Assembly: GCA_913053815.1 (NCBI GenBank)
Contig: CAJXGK010000064.1
Span: 1-8,453, forward strand
Reading direction: 5' to 3'
DNA: 8,453 bases
From: an uncultured Rhodanobacteraceae bacterium
GTDB lineage: Bacteria > Pseudomonadota > Gammaproteobacteria > Xanthomonadales > Rhodanobacteraceae
How positions within the stretch are numbered: position 1 is the stretch's first letter; the number at the start of each line of letters is the position of its first letter. The notes below the pieces were generated by a model, which was given only the letters and a program-made list of their open reading frames with translations, ran no database searches and was not told the DNA's origin. Below, in pieces: positions 1-6,034 of this stretch. The translations under genes and the position numbers were made by a program.

Positions 1-1557
1 ACGCTCGGACAAACCCCATTTGGTAACCATATTACGTGCAATTTCTGTCGCGCGTTCAATATCATTCGAGGCACCAGTAGTCACACTGTCTTTTCCATAA
101 ATCAACTCTTCGGCAATACGCCCGCCAAAAAGACTGGATATCTGACTTTCCAGCAGTTTTTTACTGTTACTATAACGATCTTCCTCAGGTAGAAACATGG
201 TAACGCCCAGGGCCTGTCCACGCGGAATGATGGTGACCTTATGGACCGGGTCATGCCCCGGTACAGACAAACCGACAATGGCATGTCCGGACTCGTGAAA
301 GGCTGTCAGGCGCTTCTCGTCCTCAGTCATGATCATGGAGCGGCGTTCAGCCCCCATCATGATTTTGTCCTTGGCCCGCTCGAAGCTGTTCATGGTCACC
401 TCTTGTAAGTTATCACGAGCTGAGAACAAGGCTGCCTCGTTGATCAAGTTGGCCAGATCGGCTCCGGAAAAACCCGGGGTGCCGCGGGCCAGGATCCGCG
501 CATCGACATCCTTGGCTAGCGGAACCTTGCGCATGTGCACCTTGAGAATCTGCTCACGACCACGCAAATCGGGCAAGATCATTATCACTTGGCGATCAAA
601 ACGACCGGGGCGTAGCAGGGCTGGATCGAGTACGTCTGCTCGATTGGTGGCAGCGATCACGATAACCCCTTCGTTGCCCTCGAAACCATCCATCTCTACC
701 AACAGCTGGTTGAGGGTCTGCTCACGCTCATCATGGCCACCACCCAAACCCGCGCCACGGTGCCGACCCACCGCATCGATTTCATCAATGAAAATGATGC
801 ACGGAGCTTGCTTCTTGGCCTGCTCGAACATGTCGCGTACCCGCGATGCACCCACGCCAACAAACATTTCGACAAAATCCGAGCCTGAAATGATGAAGAA
901 CGGAACCTTGGCTTCACCCGCGATAGCCTTGGCCAGCAAGGTCTTGCCAGTACCCGGAGGGCCGGCTAGTAACACCCCACTGGGAATCCGTCCACCCAAT
1001 TTCTGGAACTTTGAAGGGTCACGCAAGAACTCGACCAGTTCACCTACCTCGTCCTTAGCCTCTTGGCAACCAGCCACATCGGCAAACGTTACCTTGACCT
1101 GATCCTCGCCCTGCATTCGAGCCCGTGAGCGGCCGAAGGACATGGCGCCACGTCCCCCACCCCCTGACTGCATCTGCCGCATGAACCAGATCAGCATGCC
1201 GATAAAAATGAGGAATGGCAACCAGTCGAGCAAAATCTTCCAAAGGATGCTGCCACTGTCCGCCGGTTGTTGAGTAACTTCAACGTCATGCTTGAGCATA
1301 CGCGGCAACAGCGAGTCGTCGAAGAACGGCGCCACCGTGTGCAACGGGCTGCCATTGCGCAACTTGCCGGTAATCACCGGCGGGTTTTTCGCGCTGATGT
1401 TAACTGAAGCAACATTATTATTGTCAATCTGCTGTACAAATTGGGTGTAGCTCATCGGCTTCACCGTACGCGTCGATGGAGCAAAGCTCTGGAAAACCGC
1501 CAGCAACACCACCGCAATCACCAACCACAGCAACAGGTTTTTAGCCATATCGTTCAT
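1..1557 (-). CDS. ftsH: ATP-dependent zinc metalloprotease FtsH (C-terminus cut off by window edge)
   Basis: FtsH is a hexameric inner-membrane AAA+ protease that extracts and degrades misassembled membrane proteins and some short-lived cytosolic regulators. The first 519 codons are present in one unbroken frame; family members have about 610-650 residues, so roughly the last 120 are missing. Visible in order: an N-terminal membrane segment (about residues 7-24), a periplasmic domain, a second membrane segment (about 104-125), a Gly-rich linker, Walker A GPPGTGKT at 199-206, Walker B ending in D258-E259, the second region of homology with arginine fingers R319 and R322, the zinc motif HESGH at 421-425, and D499 in the position of the third zinc ligand. 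The start ATG at 1555-1557 gives the family N-terminus MNDMAKNL and has GGAG 7 nt upstream (1565-1568). The gene lies 19 bp after rlmE and is very likely co-transcribed with it. Confidence 0.98.
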   Translation of the reverse strand, partial: MNDMAKNLLLWLVIAVVLLAVFQSFAPSTRTVKPMSYTQFVQQIDNNNVASVNISAKNPPVITGKLRNGSPLHTVAPFFDDSLLPRMLKHDVEVTQQPADSGSILWKILLDWLPFLIFIGMLIWFMRQMQSGGGGRGAMSFGRSRARMQGEDQVKVTFADVAGCQEAKDEVGELVEFLRDPSKFQKLGGRIPSGVLLAGPPGTGKTLLAKAIAGEAKVPFFIISGSDFVEMFVGVGASRVRDMFEQAKKQAPCIIFIDEIDAVGRHRGAGLGGGHDEREQTLNQLLVEMDGFEGNEGVIVIAATNRADVLDPALLRPGRFDRQVIMILPDLRGREQILKVHMRKVPLAKDVDARILARGTPGFSGADLANLINEAALFSARDNLQEVTMNSFERAKDKIMMGAERRSMIMTEDEKRLTAFHESGHAIVGLSVPGHDPVHKVTIIPRGQALGVTMFLPEEDRYSNSKKLLESQISSLFGGRIAEELIYGKDSVTTGASNDIERATEIARNMVTKWGLSER

Positions 1558-1576
1558 CGTCAAACTCCGTACCGGT

Positions 1577-2197
1577 TCAGGCCCTACGGCCCCGCACCAG
1601 CGCATACGTCTCGCGCGAACGGGTTCGAGACGCCTTGGGTTTACGCATACTCACGCGACGGAAGTCCCGGCGCAAGTCGCAAATGAATTGATCAATCCCA
1701 GCACCCTGGAAAAGCTTGATCAGTAACGCTCCATCAGGTTTAAGCCAACGCCGCGCAAAGTCGAGTGCCCTATCTGCCAGTTCCATTGTCCGAGCCTGGT
1801 CCGCAACCTCTATACCACTCAGATTGGGCGCCATATCGGAAAGCACAAGATCCAGCCGTTCACCCTTCAGCGCGGCTTCAAGCCTCAGGAGTACCTCAGG
1901 TTCACGAAAATCACCCTGTAAAAATTCGACTCCATGAATGCCCTGTATGGGCAGTATGTCCAGCGCGATCACTTGCCCGGTATCGCCAAGCTTGGCGCGC
2001 ACCGCCTGCGACCAACTGCCCGGCGCGGCACCGAGATCCACCACCCGCATTCCCGGTTTCAAAAGACGATCACGCGCAAGGATTTCTTCAAGTTTAAACA
2101 CCGCGCGCGAGCGCAAACCACCGGCATGTGCCCGCTTGACGTATTCGTCCTTGAAATGCTCACGCAGCCATCGTGTGCTACTTTTGCTTCGAGACAC
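1577..2197 (-). CDS. rlmE: 23S rRNA (uridine-2'-O-)methyltransferase RlmE (FtsJ/RrmJ)
   Basis: RlmE uses S-adenosylmethionine to methylate the 2'-OH of U2552 in the A-loop of 23S rRNA, a late step in 50S assembly. The 206-residue product has the FtsJ Rossmann fold: the SAM loop DLGAAPGSW at 54-62 (commonly GGW at its end; here Gly61 is Ser), the acidic D80 after the second strand, SDMAPN at 120-125, and all four catalytic residues K35, D121, K161 and E196, which match E. coli K38, D124, K164 and E199 with a constant offset of 3. I chose the GTG at 2195-2197 because [10 protein letters not shown] aligns with the start of known homologues and the length matches the family (about 205-210). An in-frame GTG at 2260 would add 21 residues with no family counterpart and run into the divergent promoter region. 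The ribosome binding site is weak (GGA, 6 nt spacing). First gene of an rlmE-ftsH operon. Confidence 0.96.
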   Translation of the reverse strand: MSRSKSSTRWLREHFKDEYVKRAHAGGLRSRAVFKLEEILARDRLLKPGMRVVDLGAAPGSWSQAVRAKLGDTGQVIALDILPIQGIHGVEFLQGDFREPEVLLRLEAALKGERLDLVLSDMAPNLSGIEVADQARTMELADRALDFARRWLKPDGALLIKLFQGAGIDQFICDLRRDFRRVSMRKPKASRTRSRETYALVRGRRA

Positions 2198-2271
2198 GTT
2201 CGATCCATTACATAGAAGCTGTTCATGATAACCTGAAGTCAGTACATATTTCTCTTTCACCGTGGTCTCGC
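2198..2271. promoter_or_regulatory. Divergent promoter region between rlmE and yhbY
   Basis: This 74-bp spacer must hold the 5' ends of both the leftward rlmE-ftsH transcript and the rightward yhbY transcript, unless either starts inside the opposite gene. For yhbY a weak sigma70-like pair can be drawn: TTCATG at 2222-2227 and CATATT at 2245-2250, 17 bp apart. For rlmE a TATCAT box reads on the minus strand at about 2225-2230, without a convincing -35. Matches are poor, so the boxes are inference; the divergent gene layout is what supports the call. Confidence 0.4.
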
Positions 2272-2568
2272 ATGTCTTTAAGTGCCTCCCAACGTCGCTA
2301 TTTACGCGGCCTCGCCCACCCTCTGAAACCTGTCATCCAACTGGGTACCAAAGGGTTGACCGAAGCGGTCATCAAGGAACTCACCCTGGCCCTGGATCAA
2401 CACGAACTGATCAAGGTACGCTTGGAGGCCATGGATCACCCTCAGCGCGACAAGCAGATTGCCCACCTGCTGGAGCAAAGTAACAGCCAACTGGTACAGC
2501 GTATCGGCCATATCGCCTGTTTGTTCCGGCGCAATATCGAACAGCCAAGAATTGCCTTACCACGCTGA
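2272..2568 (+). CDS. yhbY: YhbY family RNA-binding ribosome assembly protein (CRM domain)
   Basis: YhbY is a small single-CRM-domain protein that associates with pre-ribosomal particles and binds RNA in the cytoplasm. The 98-residue product matches E. coli YhbY (97 aa) end to end by recollection: GLAHPLKPV at 13-21, the GxxG RNA-binding loop GTKG at 25-28, HELIKV near the middle, and a C-terminus ending in LPR. The frame is open further upstream (to 2173), but the ATG at 2272 starts the conserved sequence and leaves the divergent promoter free. No clear Shine-Dalgarno precedes it. It is divergent from rlmE-ftsH, a common gammaproteobacterial order, and its stop codon overlaps the next start. 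Confidence 0.95.
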   Translation: MSLSASQRRYLRGLAHPLKPVIQLGTKGLTEAVIKELTLALDQHELIKVRLEAMDHPQRDKQIAHLLEQSNSQLVQRIGHIACLFRRNIEQPRIALPR

Positions 2569-2942
2569 TGGAGGTAACGCTCAACCACCCCGGCAAGTAC
2601 CTGTATATTCGCTGCGTCGAGGAACAGGGCATCGTAGTGGTCGACCGTAAACTATGCCGGAGTTTCGTGATCAGTCGGGAACGGGCCATTGAAAACTGGG
2701 CAGTGCGGAATATCAACGATCTCGGTCCAGAGCATCTGGTGCCGTTACTTGATCTGCAGCCCGAGGTGGTACTGATCGGTAGTGGCCCAAAACTACAGTT
2801 TGCCTCCCCGGAAGCCATGGCTTTCCTGCTCTCCCGTGGGATTGGCTGCGAAGTGATGAACAACGCGGCAGTGGCCCGTACCTTCAATGTGCTTGCCAAC
2901 GAGGATCGGGCGGTAGTCGCTGCCTTCATTTTGCCGGACTGA
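2568..2942 (+). CDS. Mth938-like domain protein (DUF498 family, NDUFAF3-related fold)
   Basis: This 124-residue protein resembles the Mth938/DUF498 family (COG3737), small single-domain proteins structurally related to the mitochondrial complex I assembly factor NDUFAF3; the bacterial function is unknown. Supporting pattern: an N-terminal beta-rich part, then the family core 'PEVVLIGSG' (residues about 65-73), a GIGCEVMNNAAVARTFNVL stretch (about 91-109) in which the family's conserved Ala-x-x-T-x-N-x-L pattern is visible, then NEDRAVVAAFILP at the C-terminus. No signal peptide or membrane segment. The ATG overlaps the yhbY stop as TGATG, which suggests translational coupling. No good Shine-Dalgarno lies upstream, but GGAGG falls directly after the ATG (2571-2575). 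The last 17 bp overlap the convergent Nudix gene. Family assignment is from recognition of sequence pattern, not a search. Confidence 0.88.
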   Translation: MEVTLNHPGKYLYIRCVEEQGIVVVDRKLCRSFVISRERAIENWAVRNINDLGPEHLVPLLDLQPEVVLIGSGPKLQFASPEAMAFLLSRGIGCEVMNNAAVARTFNVLANEDRAVVAAFILPD

Positions 2943-3492
2943 GTATTTCCTGGTTCAGCCATTTTTGAGCCATGCGCTGTACCGATGCGTCCACTCCAGG
3001 AGAGCTTGCCAGCCAACTAACCGGGCGCCAGGCCAGAGCCAGAGATTCTTCACTCACCACCGGAGCCTCCCCTGAGGTTGCCCGCACCACGAAGCGTACG
3101 TCGTAATGCCAGTGGGCGGGTTCCCCGAAATACCGGGGGATCCAATGGTGATCCAAATCGAATACTCCACCCTCACGGCATAAACCGGCCAGCCCTGATT
3201 CTTCCCCCGCTTCTTGCAAGGCCACAGCAGCTAGGTCGGCCTGTCCATCGGCATGCCCTCCAGGCTGCACCCAGAGGCCCAACTTGCGATGATGAGTGAG
3301 TAATGCTCGCTGTCCATCTCCACTGACCAGCCACGCAGATGCGGTAAAATGCCCGGGTAAACATGACCGTTTACAGCAATCAGAATGCGCCTCAACCAAG
3401 CTGTGAAATACTTTGATCAGACCCCGCTGACCCCCATCTCGGGGTAGATAGGTATGCAACAATCTCGATACCTGGATTTGCAGCGCATTCAT
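2926..3492 (-). CDS. Nudix hydrolase with a degenerate Nudix box
   Basis: Nudix enzymes hydrolyse nucleoside diphosphates linked to another moiety, using Mg2+ or Mn2+ held by the Nudix box. The 188-residue product has the fold's pattern, with the box at G79-L101. Against the consensus GX5EX7REUXEEXGU, the first Glu is Ala85 and the Arg is Gln93, while E94, E97 and E98 (the usual metal ligands and base) and G100 are kept. Upstream 'GLWVQPGGH' is typical of the strand before the box. Substrate cannot be told. The ATG at 3490-3492 is preferred because AGGA lies 6 nt upstream (3499-3502) and the product then starts just before the family's N-terminal helix; the frame stays open to 3666, but that 58-residue extension looks non-coding. 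The gene converges on the yhbY pair. It stands alone. Confidence 0.88.
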   Translation of the reverse strand: MNALQIQVSRLLHTYLPRDGGQRGLIKVFHSLVEAHSDCCKRSCLPGHFTASAWLVSGDGQRALLTHHRKLGLWVQPGGHADGQADLAAVALQEAGEESGLAGLCREGGVFDLDHHWIPRYFGEPAHWHYDVRFVVRATSGEAPVVSEESLALAWRPVSWLASSPGVDASVQRMAQKWLNQEILSPAK

Positions 3493-3498
3493 TGGTTT

Positions 3499-3502
3499 TC
3501 CT
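3499..3502 (-). promoter_or_regulatory. Ribosome binding site that fixes the Nudix start
   Basis: AGGA on the minus strand, 6 nt before the ATG at 3490-3492. No comparable site precedes the longer in-frame start at 3666, so this site supports the 188-residue reading. Confidence 0.6.
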
Positions 3503-3545
3503 GTCTGACCATCGATCGGCGTGTAAAGGGATGGATAACATGCGT

Positions 3546-3598
3546 TGTCGCCGGTACTTCTTGCTGCATGCGCAGGGCTCGCGTATGGTACGGCGACA
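3546..3598. repeat. Long bulged inverted repeat with a nested hairpin
   Basis: The arms at 3546-3557 and 3588-3598 pair over 11 bp with a single bulged G (3553). The 30-nt loop contains a second small hairpin, CTGC/GCAG (3564-3567 with 3572-3575). It lies 54 bp upstream of the Nudix start on the minus strand and 310 bp upstream of the permease on the plus strand. No T-run follows on either side, so it is not a standard terminator. It could be a structured leader, an operator or a remnant of a small repeat. Confidence 0.55.
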
Positions 3599-3664
3599 CG
3601 TGGTTTCCGGCTGATCTGATTCAACTGGATGCCACGAACCTCTAGCGAGGAGGTAGCCAGATTC

Positions 3665-3736
3665 ATGCGGCCCCCCTCTTCGCACCCATTTTCGTCCCTT
3701 TCGCCAAGGCCGCGACAAACCTGGAGCGCTCAATAA
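3665..3736 (+). CDS. Possible 23-residue peptide ORF (uncertain)
   Basis: ATG at 3665 opens a 23-codon frame ending in TAA (3734-3736). It is preceded by a perfect AGGAGG (3648-3653), although the 11-nt spacing is longer than ideal. The peptide is basic and rich in Pro, Ser and Arg with one Trp near the end, and has no recognisable motif. It lies about 170 bp before the first permease on the same strand, so it could be a leader peptide. A Shine-Dalgarno of this strength can occur by chance, and I see no clear attenuator downstream, so the call is weak. Confidence 0.2.
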   Translation: MRPPSSHPFSSLSPRPRQTWSAQ

Positions 3737-3907
3737 ACGACGGGGACGTCAACCCACTGATCCATTTCTTACCCAGCCGAAAACTACATCTTTACCCATA
3801 GACTCTGAGATTTTCAACCCATCAGGTTTGGCATTGATGCCCATGCCGGCTGCAGATAGTGCCTTAACGCATGTTTCATCAACTTTGTATAAAAGAGGGA
3901 AAATCCG

Positions 3908-5602
3908 ATGCAAACACCCACGACTCTTGCCTCTGGCAGTGATGACAAAAGACTGAAACGCCACGTTGGTCTTATCGGTCTGCTATTTACTGCCGTAGGC
4001 TCGATCATCGGTTCAGGTTGGTTATTCGGCGCCTTAAACGCAGCCCAACAAGCCGGCCCCGCCTCAATCATCTCGTGGCTGATCGGCGCAATCATGATCC
4101 TTTTTATTGGTCTCACCTACGCCGAACTCGGCACCATGTTTCCCTTGTCGGGCGGCGTGGTGCGCTTTCCCCATTTTGCCTTTGGCTCGTTCGCTAGTTA
4201 CACCACCGGCTGGGTCACCTGGTTGGCGGCCGCCTCCACCGCCCCCATCGAGGTGCTGGCCGCATTGCAATACGCCAACAACTACATCCCCAATCTGCAA
4301 GTACTCCGAGACGGCGTTGCCATACTGACGCCGATGGGCTATATCGCCGCCGCCGCACTGATGTTCCTGTTCAGCCTGGTCAACGTCATCGGTATCCGCT
4401 GGTTCGCCCGGCTCAACAATGCCCTGGTGTGGTGGAAGCTCGCTATCATCCTACTAGTGGTGGTGTCGTTCTTCAGCGCCGAGTTCGACAGCACTCATTT
4501 CGCCTATGCCGCACATGGCGGTTTTATGCCCTTCGGTTGGCACGGCGTGTTCTCGTCTATCGCTACCGCCGGCATCATCTTTTCCTACCTTGGCTTCCGG
4601 CAAGGGGTGGAATTAGCGGGTGAAACCGATAACCCCAGCCGCAATGTGCCGATTGCCATCATCGGCTCAGTGCTGGGATGCGCGGTGATCTACATCGGCC
4701 TGCAAATAGCTTTCATCGGGGCCTTACCCAACGCCGCCCTGGCCAACGGCTGGGCTCATATCGGCACCACCTTTTCCGGCGGCATTGAGAACAAGGCCAT
4801 GGCCTTCGGACCGCTGGCCACCCTGTCGATGACTCTTGGTCTGACCTGGCTGGCATTACTGTTGTATATCGATGCTTTTATTTCCCCCGCCGACACCGGC
4901 TTGATCTACACCACCGTCACGGCCCGCTTGTCCTATGCGATGGGCCGCAATGGTAATGCCCCGGCCTCACTGGCTAAGGTCAATGATCACGGCGTACCCT
5001 GGGTCAGCGTAATCGTGGCCTTCGTGGTCGGCCTAATTTTCTTTCTGCCGTTTCCAAGCTGGCAAAAATTGGTCGGTTTCGTAACCTCAGCCACCGTACT
5101 GTCATTTGGCTCCGGTCCGCTGGTACTGATGGCGCTACGTAAAGAACTACCCGAGCAAAAACGCCCGTTCCGGCTGCCCGGTGGTGTCATCATTCCCTAT
5201 CTCGCATTCCTATCTTCCAACCTGATCGTCTATTGGTCGGGGTGGGGGGTTGACTGGAAGCTGGCCATCGCCGTACTACTAGGACTCAGCATACTGGTCG
5301 TACATGAGGCTTTCTACCACAAACAAACACCACGACTGGACCTATATTCAGGCCTTTGGGTCATTCTGTGGTTGGGCGGATTGGTCCTAATCAGCTGGCT
5401 GGGTTCGTATCCGGACCTATCTGCGGGTAAGGGCAATCTCGGGCTCCTTAATCTGGCCAGCTCAATCCCGGTCATTGCTGTGTTCTCAGCCCTGATTATG
5501 TGGATGGCACACAGCATGCGCCTACCCCGCGATCGCGTTAAAGAATACCTGGATGAAAACTGGGACAAAGACCCTCTGGAATCTGTCCTACCTAGTCCCT
5601 GA
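3908..5602 (+). CDS. APC superfamily amino acid permease
   Basis: An inner-membrane secondary transporter of the amino acid-polyamine-organocation superfamily, 564 residues. The first membrane helix carries the broken-helix substrate motif, here GSIIGSGWLFG at 31-41, followed by AAQQAGPAS and the AELGTMFPLSGG signature of helix 2. Hydrophobic segments are consistent with 12 core helices plus about two extra near the C-terminus, then a charged cytoplasmic tail of about 40 residues. The GSGWLFG variant and the length resemble the subgroup that includes the Bacillus aspartate:proton symporter YveA, but substrate specificity is not decided by sequence. The ATG at 3908 has GAGGG (3895-3899) 8 nt upstream. 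No biosynthetic or catabolic gene lies beside it. The second permease downstream belongs to a different subfamily. Confidence 0.93.
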   Translation: MQTPTTLASGSDDKRLKRHVGLIGLLFTAVGSIIGSGWLFGALNAAQQAGPASIISWLIGAIMILFIGLTYAELGTMFPLSGGVVRFPHFAFGSFASYTTGWVTWLAAASTAPIEVLAALQYANNYIPNLQVLRDGVAILTPMGYIAAAALMFLFSLVNVIGIRWFARLNNALVWWKLAIILLVVVSFFSAEFDSTHFAYAAHGGFMPFGWHGVFSSIATAGIIFSYLGFRQGVELAGETDNPSRNVPIAIIGSVLGCAVIYIGLQIAFIGALPNAALANGWAHIGTTFSGGIENKAMAFGPLATLSMTLGLTWLALLLYIDAFISPADTGLIYTTVTARLSYAMGRNGNAPASLAKVNDHGVPWVSVIVAFVVGLIFFLPFPSWQKLVGFVTSATVLSFGSGPLVLMALRKELPEQKRPFRLPGGVIIPYLAFLSSNLIVYWSGWGVDWKLAIAVLLGLSILVVHEAFYHKQTPRLDLYSGLWVILWLGGLVLISWLGSYPDLSAGKGNLGLLNLASSIPVIAVFSALIMWMAHSMRLPRDRVKEYLDENWDKDPLESVLPSP

Positions 5603-5643
5603 GCATGCGAGCACAACCCCCAACATGAGTGAGTCAGGGACTA
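5593..5643. repeat. 10-bp inverted repeat spanning the permease stop codon
   Basis: TAGTCCCTGA at 5593-5602 and its exact complement at 5634-5643 can close a 30-nt loop. The left arm contains the permease TGA stop. No T-run follows, so it is not a classical terminator; it may stabilise the 3' end of the permease mRNA. It is the first of a run of inverted repeats (see 5644-5779). Confidence 0.6.
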
Positions 5644-6034
5644 TACGGACGATGCGTTTTGCATTCGGATCGGCCCCCCACGGGTACGGTCCGTAAAATG
5701 GGTTAGGCACGATCGCCACCGATCTCGGTGGCGATCGGTGGGTCGGGAGTAGGGAAATTAAAATCCCTGCAGGGCTCCCACTGACTAGGGGAAATTCGGA
5801 CGGCCAACGACTGGTTTTCTTCGCTCTGCATGTCGGTGGGGTAGTACCGAGTCTGACGCCACCACGCCTACCCATATTGCGGCGATAACATAGGATACGG
5901 CAGCGACAGATGAGCGGCTTAGCCGAAACCTTTAGATAGCAAGCATTTTTGCATGGTGAGTACCTGCTTCAGGCCGTGCCACCTGGTTGCGGCCTTGGGG
6001 GCTCTGTCTCGAAAATAGTCACTCGGGGTAACGA
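5603..6034. other. Structured spacer between the two permeases
   Basis: About 430 bp without a convincing protein gene; a 95-codon minus-strand frame (5588-5875) has low-complexity, unrecognisable content. The first 180 bp are dense in inverted repeats: TACGGAC 5644-5650 with GTCCGTA 5689-5695 enclosing a GATGC/GCATT hairpin, the 28-bp palindrome at 5710-5737, and nested GGGAG/CTCCC and AGGGA/TCCCT pairs at 5745-5779. The remainder (5780-6034) should hold the promoter of the second permease, if it has its own, but I see no strong sigma70 pair. A GGGG (6025-6028) 6 nt before the ATG at 6035 serves as its ribosome binding site. Confidence 0.6.
5710..5737. repeat. 28-bp perfect palindrome (13-bp arms, 2-bp centre)
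   Basis: CGATCGCCACCGA is followed by TC and then its exact complement. As RNA it folds into a GC-rich hairpin of about 12 bp with a 4-nt loop. It is 107 bp past the stop of the first permease. The plus-strand flank is G-rich with no T-run; the minus-strand flank has only TTTT a few bases on. A REP/MITE-like repeat or an mRNA stabiliser fits better than an intrinsic terminator, but none is proven. Confidence 0.7.

Larger units (their letters stand above)
3493..3907. other. Intergenic region between the Nudix gene and the first permease
   Basis: These 415 bp separate two genes that diverge, so they should contain a promoter for each. No open frame here looks like a protein on either strand except a possible 23-codon peptide (3665-3736). 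There is a long bulged hairpin at 3546-3598, a small CCTC/GAGG hairpin at 3639-3650, and a 12-bp near-palindrome at 3830-3841. I could not recognise a known riboswitch. A TATAAA at 3888-3893 with TTAACG at 3864-3869 (18 bp spacer) resembles a sigma70 promoter but sits too close to the permease start to leave its ribosome binding site in the transcript. Confidence 0.6.

Noticed and set aside
329..1102. A 257-codon plus-strand open frame
   Set aside because: It is antisense to ftsH, whose Walker, arginine-finger and zinc motifs are all in one minus-strand frame; the plus-strand translation has no recognisable domain.
2198..2260. Longer rlmE start at GTG 2260
   Set aside because: The extra 21 residues have no counterpart in RlmE homologues and would run through the divergent promoter region; the GTG at 2197 gives family length.
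3493..3666. Longer Nudix start at 3666 (58 extra residues)
   Set aside because: The extension looks like random translation, and a good ribosome binding site lies just upstream of the ATG at 3492.
3392..3733. A 113-codon minus-strand frame
   Set aside because: It overlaps the Nudix N-terminus in another frame, is rich in Arg, Ser and Gly, and has no recognisable motif.
3864..3893. TTAACG / TATAAA as the promoter of the first permease
   Set aside because: A start about 7 bp past the TATAAA would fall near 3900, after the GAGGG ribosome binding site (3895-3899), so the mRNA would lack it. Possible only if the message is nearly leaderless.
5710..5737. The 28-bp palindrome as an intrinsic terminator
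   Set aside because: No U-run follows on the plus strand and only four Ts, several bases away, on the minus strand; kept as a repeat instead.
5588..5875. A 95-codon minus-strand frame between the permeases
   Set aside because: It overlaps the permease 3' end and reads through the inverted repeats; the openness is explained by GC-rich, stop-poor palindromic sequence, and nothing in it resembles a protein family.
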